Positions 43,603 through 52,836 of a stretch of 64,000 nucleotides of DNA are shown here, piece by piece. Source of the DNA: Salsipaludibacter sp963735045. GTDB lineage: Bacteria; Actinomycetota; Nitriliruptoria; Nitriliruptorales; Nitriliruptoraceae. Every line of letters begins with the position of its first letter. The stretch's first letter is position 1. Both the position numbers and the translations under genes were made by a program. The DNA is taken from assembly GCA_963735045.1 (NCBI GenBank), contig CAVTIZ010000003.1, forward strand, positions 1,054,001 to 1,118,000, given 5' to 3'. Below the pieces are notes generated by a model. The model did no database searches and was not told the DNA's origin. It saw nothing but the letters and a program-made list of their open reading frames with translations.

Positions 43603-46380
43603 TCAGCCGATCCGGAAGGTGGCCCGGTTCGCGCTCTGGCTGCGCCCCGGGGTGTAGTTGCGCTCGACGTTGCCGGAGGCGTCCACGGAGAACCATCGGA
43701 TCGTGGTGTTCTGGTCGATCAGGATCTCCTGACCGCCCTCACGGATGCCGGCAGCCTCGTACTTGGGTGACTCGTAGGTCGGCAGGGACCCGTCCAGGGT
43801 GTAGTAGATGTCCACCGGCTCGTTGTACTCGAAGGACACCTCGACCGGTCCGTCGTAGGAACCCGGTGCCGGTGAGGTCGTGGTGCGCGGCGGGCGTCGG
43901 TCGGTGTCCCACGTGCGGGCGACGTCGTAGAGCTCGACCACGCCGTTGGAGAACTCCATCATCTGCTCGTAGGCCTCGTCCCACTCCGGCTGGAAGCTGG
44001 TCCCGACCTCGAAGTTCCAGGCATACAGGTCGTAGTCGTAGTAGAGCATGTCGCCGGAGTTCCCGGCCGCCGAGTACAGCACGTCGGCGATGGGGCCGGT
44101 CCGTGCCGGGGTGACGGCCAGGCCCCGCCAGTCGAAGATCTCGGTCAGGATGTCCTTGGAGGCCGAGAAGAAGTACTGCTCGGTGCCGAAGCTCGGCCGC
44201 GGCAGGGTGATGCGGCCCGGGAGCTCGTAGGCACCCGGCGACCACATGAAGTAGTTGCCCGAACTGTGGATGTTCATGGCGAACTTGATGTTGTCGTAGG
44301 TGCGCGGGATCCAGTCGAGGTTGCGCGACTCGGGCTCGGACTGCTCGCTGGGACCCGCGAACGTCGACGAGGTGCACGACGTGGAGGCCCCGGAGTAGCC
44401 GTCGAAGACCGAGCCGACGTCATGGTTGCGGTTGTTGTCCACCCCCCAGGCGTTGCGGGCGTTGACGTCGTTGGGGTCTCCGACCTCGCAGTAGTTGGTC
44501 ATGTTCTTTCGTTGGGAGGCGAAGTCGTAGTAGCTGTACAGCTGCCCGTCGGGGTTGACCGTCGGCACGATGAAGATGTCGAGGTTGTCCACGAGCTGGC
44601 GCGTGGCCCGGTCGGTGCGGTAGTTGTACAGCAGCCGGTGGGCGGTCTCGAGGTTCACCAGGGGGGTCTGCCACTCGCGGGCGTGTTCCTGCGAGTAGGT
44701 CATGACGCCGAGCCTGGACCCGTCGCGGTGCTTGCCGATGCGCAGCATCAGCGGCTGGAACGGGCCACGCTCGACGTAGGCAGGGGCGTTGAGGTTGTCA
44801 CTGAGCGCGGCCGGGCCGGCCGGGACCACCGCCCCGTCCCCGGCGTTGCCCCGATAGGTGTAGGCCAGCACCAGGGCCGAGGCCTGCGGGTGGGCGTTGA
44901 TGGCGGCCACGACCTCGGCCGCCGACGACGTCGGGGTGCCCGACCCGTCGGTGGCCAGGGTCACGACCAGGTCGTCGCCGGTCACCTCGACGACCAGGGG
45001 TGAGCCCGGCGCGCCCACGGCGTAGGCGATGGTGAGGTCGTTGCCACCCTCGTGGCCCCAGGCGAGCGAGTCCACGCCGACGCGCTGGTCGCTGCCGCCG
45101 TCGGACAACTGCTGGGCGGCACGGCGGTAGCCGTTGGTCGTGTTCGGCAGCTCGATGACCTCGGTCAGGTCCGGGAACTGCTCGTGGAGGTCGGCCAGGA
45201 TCTGGTTGGTCTCGTAGACGTCGGGGTAGTGGTCGAGGAAGCCCTGGGCGTAGCCCGGGTCGGTCGGGGTCGACTGCCCCAGCCACTCGGTGACCTCGGC
45301 CTCCGCGGCCCCACCGTTGGAGCTGGTGACGCGCACGCGGCTGGGCACGACGGCCTCCTCGGCGGCCAGGGTCGCGGTCCCCGGCAGGCCGGCCGCGATC
45401 GTCGCCCCGTCGGCCTGTCCGATCATGACCGATGGGATGGTGGCGCTGGTGCCGCCGGTCATCGAGAACGGCGCACCGCCGTTGTTGTTGGCCAGCACCA
45501 TGGCGCTGGCGCCCGCGGCCTGGGCGTTCTCGGCCTTGGTCACGAACGCGCAGGTGCCACGGTCCATGAGTGCGATGTTGCCGGCGGTGAAGCCGACCAG
45601 CGGTTCGCAGCCCAGGGTCGGGTCCGCGCTGCCGTCGTCGACGAGTTCGATCGTTCCCGAGATCCCCGCGGTGGTGACGGGGTCACCGAAGCCGGCGCCC
45701 ACGGCGGCGTAGTCGCCAGCGCCGGCCCCGTCCTCGACCGTGAGTGTCACGATGCCCGACAGGTTGAACTGGCCGCGGTGGTAGAGGTACTCGCCGGCGT
45801 CCACGAAGGCGCTCAACTCGGCGCTGCCCCCGTCGGCGAACGAGGTGCCCTCACCCGCGTCCCATTCGACGGTCAGGTCGGCGTCCTGCTGGTCGGTGCT
45901 CTTGGCCTCGACCGACACGTACTGGTCGCCCAGCGAAATGAAGCGGTCGGCGCGCGCGATCACCACGGAGTCGATCGCCTCGATCCCGAGCGCGTCGGCC
46001 GTCTCCTCGGCGGCCTCGATGACCTCCTCGCGCTCGGCCATCAGCTCGGCGCGTTCGACCTCGAGCTCGGCGCCGGTGGTCTCGACGTCGATGGCCACGC
46101 CCATGGCCTCGAGCTCGGCCACCTCCTGGGGCCACACGATTCCGGTGACGACGAAGCCGTCGCCGGTGGCCTCCAGGTCGTGGTCGAGGTCGGTCCCGGC
46201 GTCGACCACCTGGTCCAGGGTGGCGCGGTCGGGGATGGTCAGGCGAACGACGTCGGGTTCGATGGCGTCGGCGGCGTCGGGGTCCTCGGCGAAGGAGGTG
46301 TCGGGAAGCAGCGCGAATGCCATGAGCAGGACGAGCAGGAGCACCGCGAGGCGGCGCAGGCGGAGGGGGGTGGAGGTCAT
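43603..46380 (-). CDS. Secreted M14-family zinc carboxypeptidase with PA and CHB_HEX_C domains
   Basis: A 925-residue exported peptidase. A signal peptide (LAVLLLVLLMAFALLPDTSFA) leads to an acidic N-terminal region with a coiled segment. A PA domain (about 250-345: GCEPLVGFTAGNIALMDRG) lies before the catalytic part. Zinc ligands are His566 and Glu569 (EHAREW) and His705 (NIHSSGN); the catalytic Glu is Glu791 (WNFEVGTS). A stretch of about 110 residues (VGVDSLAWGHEGGNDLTIAY onward) interrupts the start of the peptidase domain. A C-terminal chitobiase-like CHB_HEX_C repeat (GPVEVSFEY through YYTLDGSLPT) may bind polymer or wall. It digests extracellular peptides. Confidence 0.92.
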   Translation of the reverse strand: MTSTPLRLRRLAVLLLVLLMAFALLPDTSFAEDPDAADAIEPDVVRLTIPDRATLDQVVDAGTDLDHDLEATGDGFVVTGIVWPQEVAELEAMGVAIDVETTGAELEVERAELMAEREEVIEAAEETADALGIEAIDSVVIARADRFISLGDQYVSVEAKSTDQQDADLTVEWDAGEGTSFADGGSAELSAFVDAGEYLYHRGQFNLSGIVTLTVEDGAGAGDYAAVGAGFGDPVTTAGISGTIELVDDGSADPTLGCEPLVGFTAGNIALMDRGTCAFVTKAENAQAAGASAMVLANNNGGAPFSMTGGTSATIPSVMIGQADGATIAAGLPGTATLAAEEAVVPSRVRVTSSNGGAAEAEVTEWLGQSTPTDPGYAQGFLDHYPDVYETNQILADLHEQFPDLTEVIELPNTTNGYRRAAQQLSDGGSDQRVGVDSLAWGHEGGNDLTIAYAVGAPGSPLVVEVTGDDLVVTLATDGSGTPTSSAAEVVAAINAHPQASALVLAYTYRGNAGDGAVVPAGPAALSDNLNAPAYVERGPFQPLMLRIGKHRDGSRLGVMTYSQEHAREWQTPLVNLETAHRLLYNYRTDRATRQLVDNLDIFIVPTVNPDGQLYSYYDFASQRKNMTNYCEVGDPNDVNARNAWGVDNNRNHDVGSVFDGYSGASTSCTSSTFAGPSEQSEPESRNLDWIPRTYDNIKFAMNIHSSGNYFMWSPGAYELPGRITLPRPSFGTEQYFFSASKDILTEIFDWRGLAVTPARTGPIADVLYSAAGNSGDMLYYDYDLYAWNFEVGTSFQPEWDEAYEQMMEFSNGVVELYDVARTWDTDRRPPRTTTSPAPGSYDGPVEVSFEYNEPVDIYYTLDGSLPTYESPKYEAAGIREGGQEILIDQNTTIRWFSVDASGNVERNYTPGRSQSANRATFRIG

Positions 46381-46585
46381 CGTCGACTCTCTTCGCGCCT
46401 GCGGGGGGCCGGCACGGCTGGGGGGTGGGTCGTGAGCGCCGGGGGCACCCGGGGCGGGGAGTCAACGGCAGTGGATGGGCCGCGTCAACGATGTCGTGCG
46501 CCCGGCGGCCACCCGATCGATGTCCGTGCGCCCGGCGTACGCGCCACGGTCGACACGCCGTCGGTCCGAGCGCGGCCCGGTCGCG

Positions 46586-49012
46586 CTACACGTCGACGCG
46601 CTCCACCACGGAGGACTGGGACTCCTTGCGCACGTGGAACTGGACCGGGAGTTGCTCCGCGAGGGCCTGGACGTGGGTCACGACCCCGACCATGCGACCG
46701 GTCGAGCCCAGTTCCTCCAGCGCCGTGCGCACGACGTCGACCGTGGCTGCGTCCAGGGTCCCGAAGCCCTCGTCGATGAACAGGGACTCGAGTCGTGCGG
46801 CGCCGTCCGCGGCGAAGTCGGCGACGTGGTCGGACAGCGCCAGCGCCAGGCTCAGCGAGGCCAGGAAGGTCTCGCCGCCGGACAGGGTCCTGGCCGAGCG
46901 GACCTCGCCGCCGTTGGCGTGGTCGACGATGCCGAAGCTGCCGTCGGGTTCCAGCCGCAACGTGTAGGCGCCACGGGTGAGCTCCTGCAGGTGGTGGCTG
47001 GCGCCGACGACCAACCGGTTGACGGCCCTGGCCAACAACCACTTCTCGAAGTTCTGGCGGTTGAGGAGGCGCCCCAACTCGGTCGCGACCGCGGCACGCG
47101 ACCGCGCCGTGGCCAGGTCCTCGCGCTTGCGGCGGTGCTCGTCTCGTTGGTCGACGAGCCGGTCGTGGCGGCTGCGCGCGGTGGCCAGGGCGTCGGCCAG
47201 CGCGCTGCGCAGCGGCCCGACCTGGTTGAGCCCCGTGGTGTCGACGTCGTGGGCACCGACCCGGTCGAGCAGGTCGGCCATGCGTGCGGCGTAGGCCTGC
47301 CGGGCCGCGGTGCGGGCCTGCTCCGCAGCCGCCACCCGTTCATCCGCGGCCGGGCGCTCGCGCTCGGCCCACGCCAGCAGGGTCGCCCAGGCCGCCCCCA
47401 CGTCGTCGCGGGGCAACGACGGGGGCTCCAGCGCGGCGACGCGGTCGCGGGCGCCGTCCAGCGCCGACCGGGCCTCCTCCAGCCCGGCCCGGGCGGTCGT
47501 GACCGCCCGTTCCGCACCGGCGAGTGCGTCGTCGGCCTCGGCCTCGGCCGCGCGCGCCTCCCGCCTCGCGGCCGAGGCCGTGTCGATGCGTGCGGCCAGG
47601 GTCGCCAGCTCGTCGTCCGCGGTCGGCAACTCGGCGTCGTCGAGTTCGCCCCGGAGTCGCGTCCGCTGGTCCTCGACCTGTTCGAGGCGTTCCCGCAGCC
47701 GGGTCGCCCGGGTTCCGGCGGCCGTTGCCCGCGCGCGCTGGTCGGCCAGTGTCCGTTCGGCGGCCCGCACCGCGTCGCGGGCGTGGGCGACGGGCTCGTC
47801 GCGGACGTCCACGGCGCCCGCCAACGGTCGCTCGCAGATCGGGCACGGGTCGCCCGCCTGCAGGCCGCCGGCCAGGGTCGCCACCAGGTCGGCGCGCTGG
47901 GCGGCCTCGAGGTCGGATCGCGCGGCGGCCAGGGCCGTCTCGGCCGACGCGACCACCGTGGTCGCCTCCCGTTCGGCCGTCGTGGCCTCCCGGGCCGCCG
48001 TGGCCGAGGACCGGGCCTGGCCGGCGAGGTCGTCCAACCGGGCCCGGCGCCCCCGTTGCGCCCCCACGGCGTCGGCGGACGGCAGGTCGTCGACCGTGGC
48101 GTCCAGCTCGCGCCGGCGGGCACGGGCCGCCTGCTGGGCCTGCGCCGCGCGTTCCCGGTCGGTCGTCGCCCCGGCCATCCGCGTGGCGAGCTCGGCCAGG
48201 TCCTCGGGTGGGGTCACGGCCGCGAGCGCGTCACGCTGGGCGCCCAGTTCCTCGACCCGCCGGGCCCGTTCACGGCCGTCGGCGACGATCTCCTCGAGCT
48301 CGGGCGTGGCCTCGTCCACGACGGCCACGGCCTCGGCCAGTCCGGTGACGCGGCGTCGGGCGGCGTCCACGGCCTCGTCGGTGACCCGGTCGGCGGTCGC
48401 GTCGAGCTGCTGGGCGAGCACGTCGGCGGTGGCCGTCGCGGTGGCGGCACGGGTCCGCGCCGCCTGCCCGATCCGGCCGAACACGGCGAGGTCGAGCAGT
48501 TCCACGAGCAGGCCCTGGCGCTCGGACGGACGGGCGTGGAGGAACCGCTGGAAGGCACCCTGGGGCAGCACGACCGTGGTCGTGAAGTGCTCGTAGCCGA
48601 GCCCCAGCACCGCCTCGACCGCCTCGGTCAGCTCGTCGGCGGTGGCGGCCACGACCGCGGCGTCCTCGGGGTCGTCGCCACGCCACCGCTCCAGGCGCGC
48701 CTCCTTGGTCGATGCCCCGCCGCCGCGCGTGCGACGCACGACCCGAACGGCGGTGTAGTGGTGTCCGCCCACGGCGAACTGGAGCCGGACGCGGGCCTCG
48801 TTGCGACCGTTGGCGATCACCGGGGCCACCAGTCGCTTGTCGCCGTAGCGGGCGACGACGCCGTACAGCGCGAAGGTCAGGGCGTCGATGACGCTGGACT
48901 TGCCCGACCCCGTCGGTCCGGACAGCACGAACAGGTCGGCGTCGGTGAAGTCCAGCGTGGTCGGTTCGCGGAACGACGCGAAGCCCTCGAGGTCAAGCCT
49001 GGTCGGGCGCAA
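46586..49012 (-). CDS. sbcC: SbcC/Rad50-type SMC ATPase
   Basis: An 808-residue ATPase of the Mre11-Rad50 (SbcCD) complex. The start is taken as TTG 49012, six bases after GGGAGGA; it lies inside the end of sbcD. Walker A is SGPTGSGKSSVIDAL, Q-loop VLPQGAFQRFLHA. Two coiled-coil arms flank the zinc hook CPIC (Cys390, Cys393). Signature LSGGETFLASLSLALAL and Walker B LFIDEGFGTLD close it. It tethers DNA ends and powers the SbcD nuclease. It is the last gene of herA-sbcD-sbcC. The coiled coil is shorter than in Escherichia coli SbcC (1048 residues). Confidence 0.95.
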   Translation of the reverse strand: MRPTRLDLEGFASFREPTTLDFTDADLFVLSGPTGSGKSSVIDALTFALYGVVARYGDKRLVAPVIANGRNEARVRLQFAVGGHHYTAVRVVRRTRGGGASTKEARLERWRGDDPEDAAVVAATADELTEAVEAVLGLGYEHFTTTVVLPQGAFQRFLHARPSERQGLLVELLDLAVFGRIGQAARTRAATATATADVLAQQLDATADRVTDEAVDAARRRVTGLAEAVAVVDEATPELEEIVADGRERARRVEELGAQRDALAAVTPPEDLAELATRMAGATTDRERAAQAQQAARARRRELDATVDDLPSADAVGAQRGRRARLDDLAGQARSSATAAREATTAEREATTVVASAETALAAARSDLEAAQRADLVATLAGGLQAGDPCPICERPLAGAVDVRDEPVAHARDAVRAAERTLADQRARATAAGTRATRLRERLEQVEDQRTRLRGELDDAELPTADDELATLAARIDTASAARREARAAEAEADDALAGAERAVTTARAGLEEARSALDGARDRVAALEPPSLPRDDVGAAWATLLAWAERERPAADERVAAAEQARTAARQAYAARMADLLDRVGAHDVDTTGLNQVGPLRSALADALATARSRHDRLVDQRDEHRRKREDLATARSRAAVATELGRLLNRQNFEKWLLARAVNRLVVGASHHLQELTRGAYTLRLEPDGSFGIVDHANGGEVRSARTLSGGETFLASLSLALALSDHVADFAADGAARLESLFIDEGFGTLDAATVDVVRTALEELGSTGRMVGVVTHVQALAEQLPVQFHVRKESQSSVVERVDV

Positions 49013-50153
49013 GGGTGTCCTCCCACAGGTCGTCGAACAGCGCCAGCACCGCGTCGTCGTGTTGGTCGGACTCGTCGAGGTACATCGCGAACAGCTCGCC
49101 GGGGGAGCGGTGGAAGTCCTCGAGGTCCCACGTCTCGGCGGCCTCCTCCTGGTCGTCGTCGCGCTCGACCCGGACGTCCACGACGTTGGGGAAGGCCTCG
49201 CGCACCTCGTCGGCCAGGCCCGGGCGTGCCCCGTCGGTGATGACGAAGCGCACGTGGGCGTCGGCCAGGTCGTCACGCCGCGCCTGGAGGTCCGCGACGC
49301 GTCCGCGCACGGTGCGGAGGGGGCGGCCGGCGTGGAGTGCCACGGGCGTCACGGTCGCGGGCAGCCCGGGTTCGGCCTCCACGACCAGGACGGCCTTGTG
49401 CTCGCGCTCGACCTCGCCGAAGTCCAGGTGCAAGGGTGAGCCGGAGTACCAGGTCGGGCACGGGGCGGCCAGCTCATGGGGCTGGTGGAGGTGGCCGAGC
49501 GCCACGTAGGTGCACGACGGCGGGAAGATCGCGGGCGACACCAGGTAGTCGAAGACGTGGGCCCGGCGTTCGCCACCACCCAGCATCGGGGCACCGTCCG
49601 CCACGGTCAGGTGGGTGGTGAACACGTTGACCATGTCGTCGTCGAAGTCACGTGCCAGGGCCTGGACCATCCGCCGGACGCGCTCGGCGTAGCGCACCTC
49701 GTGGTCGTCGGCGCGCCGTTCCATCAGGTGCTGGCTACGCACGATCCCCCGCTTGGACACGAAAGGCAGGACGGCGACCCGTGTCGCCAGCGCGTCGAAG
49801 GTGAGCACGCCCCCGTCGTCGGGCCCACGCAGGTCCCCCACGATGTGGACGTTGGTGCCCTCGAGCAGCCGGTGGATCGCCTGCCACCGCCGGGGGTTGT
49901 CGTGGTTGCCGGCCAGCACCACGACCTCGGCACCGGTCGCGGCCAGGTCCCGCAGTGCCTGGTAGACGATCCGCTCGGCCGTCGGCGTCGGGGACGCCGT
50001 GTCGAACAGGTCACCGGCCACCAGCACGAGGTCGACGGCCTCGTCCGCGGCGATCCCGGCGATCTCGGCCAGCACGGCGCGGTGTTCGTCGGCGCGCGAG
50101 CGCCCACGGATGCCCCGGCCGACGTGCCAGTCGGAGGTGTGCAGCAGCTTCAT
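48993..50153 (-). CDS. sbcD: SbcD/Mre11-type nuclease
   Basis: A 386-residue metallophosphoesterase. Phosphodiesterase motifs run in order: HTSDWHVGR (metal Asp/His), VAGDLFDTA, VVLAGNHDNPRRW, TTHLTVADG and YVALGHLHQPH. The C-terminal capping domain follows. With SbcC it trims and opens DNA ends and hairpins. It lies 12 bp after herA and overlaps sbcC by 20 bp, so the three are one transcription unit. Confidence 0.96.
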   Translation of the reverse strand: MKLLHTSDWHVGRGIRGRSRADEHRAVLAEIAGIAADEAVDLVLVAGDLFDTASPTPTAERIVYQALRDLAATGAEVVVLAGNHDNPRRWQAIHRLLEGTNVHIVGDLRGPDDGGVLTFDALATRVAVLPFVSKRGIVRSQHLMERRADDHEVRYAERVRRMVQALARDFDDDMVNVFTTHLTVADGAPMLGGGERRAHVFDYLVSPAIFPPSCTYVALGHLHQPHELAAPCPTWYSGSPLHLDFGEVEREHKAVLVVEAEPGLPATVTPVALHAGRPLRTVRGRVADLQARRDDLADAHVRFVITDGARPGLADEVREAFPNVVDVRVERDDDQEEAAETWDLEDFHRSPGELFAMYLDESDQHDDAVLALFDDLWEDTLAPDQA

Positions 50154-50165
50154 CGTGGTCCCACG

Positions 50166-52007
50166 TCAGAACGGCAGGTCGTCGTCGGCGGTTCCGACGT
50201 CGGCGAAGGGATCGTCGGGGTGGTCGTCCACGGCCTCGCGCGGGGTCAGCGACGCACCGGCCTCGCTGGCGCGGGTGGCCCATGCGGGGAAGGGGAACTC
50301 GATGACCAGCGGCACCGGGATCTGTGGCTGGGACAGGATCATGGTGCCTGGCTTGATGATCGTCGCGCGTTGGCGCTGGGCCTGGGGAAGGAACCCGTAC
50401 TCGCCGCGGCTGGCCTCGGCGGCGTCCAGGCGTCCCACCACGCGGATGGCGGAGTTGGCGATGATGCGTCGTTCGACCTCCGACGCGGTCTGCTGGGCCC
50501 CGATCAGGATCATGCCCAGGCTGCGCCCGCGCTCGGCCATGTCCAGCAGGATCTCCTTGATGGGCGAGGTCCCCTCGCGGGGGGCGTACTTGTTGAGCTC
50601 GTCCAGCACGACGTAGGTCAACGGCTCGGAGGTCCCCGACCGCTCCTTGGCCTCGAACGCCCGCCGCAGCACCACGCCGACCACGAAGCGCTTGGCCCGG
50701 TCGTTGAGGTTGTGGATGTCGATCACCGTGACCTGGTGGTCCATCCGGATGGTGTGGCGTTCGGGCTCGGGCAGGTCGCCGCGGATGAGGTGCTTGACGT
50801 CGCGGGCGGCCCCGACCATGCGCCGGATGAAGGCGTTGATGGTGCCGACGCCGATCGCGCGCCCGGCCCACAGGTCCTGATGGGCCTCGGACTCCAGGCG
50901 GTCGCTGACGACGTCGAGCAGGTCGTCGAAGGTCCGGCAGGTCGCGCCGTCCAGCATGATCGCCCCGTCGCCCAGTGGTTCCATCGTGCGTGCCAGCTGG
51001 GCCGTGACCTGGGACACGACCATGGTGTAGTGCTGGCGCTCGTCGCCGGCGTCGGCGAACAGGAACGGCAGGAGTTCGAGCCGGCAGAATTCCTCGAGGG
51101 TCCAGAAGTACGACGTCACGCCGTGGCCGCGGGAGGTCACGTCGGGGGCGGCCGAGGTGGAGTTGCGTCGTGGCGGCGCGAAGAAGTTCGCACTGCGGAA
51201 GGCCGTGGGTTCGAGGCCGACCGCGGCGTACCGAGCCGCCTGCTCGGGTGGCAGGCGGGTGTTGACGTGGTCGAGGAACAGCAGGTCCTCGCCCTTGACG
51301 TTGAACACCAGGGCCTTGGTGTTGGTGGCATTGGCCACGGCCCCCGACGTGAACAGGGCGTGCAACAGGAAGGTGGCGTAGGTGGTCTTGGTCGCGACGC
51401 CCGAGACCCCGGAGATGTTCACGTGGGCCCCGCGCGTGCCGTCCAGGAACTCCAGGTCGAGGTAGACCGGTTCGTCGTTGCGGGACAGCCCGGCCGGCAG
51501 GCGGGTCTCGAACTGGTCGAAGAACAGTGCCATGTCGCGATCGTGGCCCACCGCGCGCACGACCGGCTGGCCCGGCAGGGGCGGGACGAACACCTCGGGC
51601 TCGAAGCGGGTCGGGTGGACCTGGGCGGCCTCCGAGGACTGGGTCGGCAGCAGCCCGTCGGCGGACAGGAACACGTCGGAGTCGAAGCGGGCTCCCTCCG
51701 ACCGGGCGCGCACCTGGTTGACCACGCCATAGATCCGGACCGGGTCGGTCCCGGCCGGATGGCGCTCGAGCGCGACGACGTCGTCCAACTGGAGGTACTG
51801 GTCCGGCCGCACGGCCACCCAGAACTCCATCGGCGTGGCGTCGTCGGTTCCCAGCACACGGCCGACCTCGGGGGGGTCCGCGACCGGGTCGGGCGTGTCG
51901 CCGACGCCGGCCGCATCGTCGGGGGCACCGATGGGGGCACCGATGGGGGCATGGTCGGTGCCATCGTCGGGGGGGCCGGCGGGGTCGGCAGGCGGGGTGG
52001 AGGTCAC
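50166..52007 (-). CDS. herA: HerA-like DNA translocase (FtsK/HerA ATPase)
   Basis: A 613-residue protein starting at GTG 52007 (AGGA upstream). An Asp/Pro/Ala-rich start with 12-bp repeats precedes a HAS-barrel-type domain (about residues 60-150). The ATPase core has an altered Walker A, ISGVSGVATKTTYATFLL, where the usual GSGKS is ATKT. Walker B is LTYVVLDELNKYAP, with a sensor Gln near ILIGAQQTASEV and an Arg-finger region DMAERGRSLG. HerA hexamers pump DNA for NurA and Mre11-Rad50. It is followed directly by sbcD and sbcC. The altered P-loop is probably lineage-typical rather than inactive, because the rest is intact. Confidence 0.85.
   Translation of the reverse strand: MTSTPPADPAGPPDDGTDHAPIGAPIGAPDDAAGVGDTPDPVADPPEVGRVLGTDDATPMEFWVAVRPDQYLQLDDVVALERHPAGTDPVRIYGVVNQVRARSEGARFDSDVFLSADGLLPTQSSEAAQVHPTRFEPEVFVPPLPGQPVVRAVGHDRDMALFFDQFETRLPAGLSRNDEPVYLDLEFLDGTRGAHVNISGVSGVATKTTYATFLLHALFTSGAVANATNTKALVFNVKGEDLLFLDHVNTRLPPEQAARYAAVGLEPTAFRSANFFAPPRRNSTSAAPDVTSRGHGVTSYFWTLEEFCRLELLPFLFADAGDERQHYTMVVSQVTAQLARTMEPLGDGAIMLDGATCRTFDDLLDVVSDRLESEAHQDLWAGRAIGVGTINAFIRRMVGAARDVKHLIRGDLPEPERHTIRMDHQVTVIDIHNLNDRAKRFVVGVVLRRAFEAKERSGTSEPLTYVVLDELNKYAPREGTSPIKEILLDMAERGRSLGMILIGAQQTASEVERRIIANSAIRVVGRLDAAEASRGEYGFLPQAQRQRATIIKPGTMILSQPQIPVPLVIEFPFPAWATRASEAGASLTPREAVDDHPDDPFADVGTADDDLPF
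51921..51952 (-). repeat. 12-bp tandem repeat in herA 5' end
   Basis: Two full 12-bp units (GGGGGCACCGAT on the + strand) and part of a third encode API-G repeats near the HerA N-terminus. Confidence 0.8.
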
Positions 52008-52191
52008 GCGGGTGGATCCTGGTGGGCAGCGACGGGCGGCCGGGGGTGGCGGCGCCTGGTGCGAGGCTAACGAGGGCCTGGGACCCGACGGTCCGGCAGG
52101 TGTGCGCGGCCGGACGTCGGGGCGTGGGCGTCGAGGCGGTGGGCTGGCATGCTGGGCGTCGTCCGCCGCACCGCCAGCGACAGGAGTGCCG

Positions 52192-52830
52192 GTGCTGTTC
52201 CCCAAGGCGACCTGGCCCGCACTGGCCGACGGATCGGTCACGGTGGCCTTCCGGCGGTGGCGCCGAGCCACCGTGCGCACGGGTGGCACGTTGCGCACCC
52301 CGGTGGGTCGCCTGGCCATCGACGAGGTCGTGCGCATCGGCCGCGGTGGCATCACCGAGGTGGACGCCCGCCGAGCCGGCTTCGCCGACCGCCACGAGGT
52401 CCTGGACGCCCTCGATGCGCGCCCCGGTGGCGAGATCCACCGCATCCGGTTCCACCTGCTGGACGAGCCCGATCCCCGGGAGGTGCTGGCGGCCGACGAG
52501 GACCTGTCACCCGGGGACGTGGCGGACCTGCAGGCCCGCCTGGACCGCAAGGACCGTCGCGACGAGCGCGCCCCGTGGACCCGTCGCGTGCTCCGCCTGG
52601 TCGCCGACCGGCCCGAGGTCGCGGCGCGCGAGCTGGCCGAGGACCTGGGCTGGGAGCGTGCCGACTTCAAGGCCGACGTGCGCAAGCTCAAGGCGCTCGG
52701 ACTCACGACCAGCCATCGGGTCGGCTACCGGTTGTCGCCCCGCGGGCGCGCGTTCCTGGTGGCGGAGTCCACGATCGCTGGCGGCCCGCACGACCACCGC
52801 GACGAGGGCCCCGGCGAGCACCCGGCCTGA
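52192..52830 (+). CDS. ASCH/PUA-like domain protein with winged-helix C-terminus
   Basis: A 212-residue protein; GTG start six bases after AGGAG. The N-terminal half (LFPKATWPALADGSVTVAFR, TPVGRLAIDEV, then IHRIRFHLL) fits an ASCH/PUA-like RNA-binding barrel. The C-terminal part (RVLRLVADRPEVAARELAED through TSHRVGYRLSPRG) reads as a winged helix. Its role is unknown; nucleic-acid binding is inferred from both folds. It is divergent from herA, sharing a 184-bp promoter region. Confidence 0.75.
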   Translation: MLFPKATWPALADGSVTVAFRRWRRATVRTGGTLRTPVGRLAIDEVVRIGRGGITEVDARRAGFADRHEVLDALDARPGGEIHRIRFHLLDEPDPREVLAADEDLSPGDVADLQARLDRKDRRDERAPWTRRVLRLVADRPEVAARELAEDLGWERADFKADVRKLKALGLTTSHRVGYRLSPRGRAFLVAESTIAGGPHDHRDEGPGEHPA

Positions 52831-52836
52831 CCGTCG

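Noticed and set aside
46475..49240. 921-residue open frame on the plus strand
   Set aside because: It is antisense to sbcC, whose zinc hook and Walker motifs are unambiguous.
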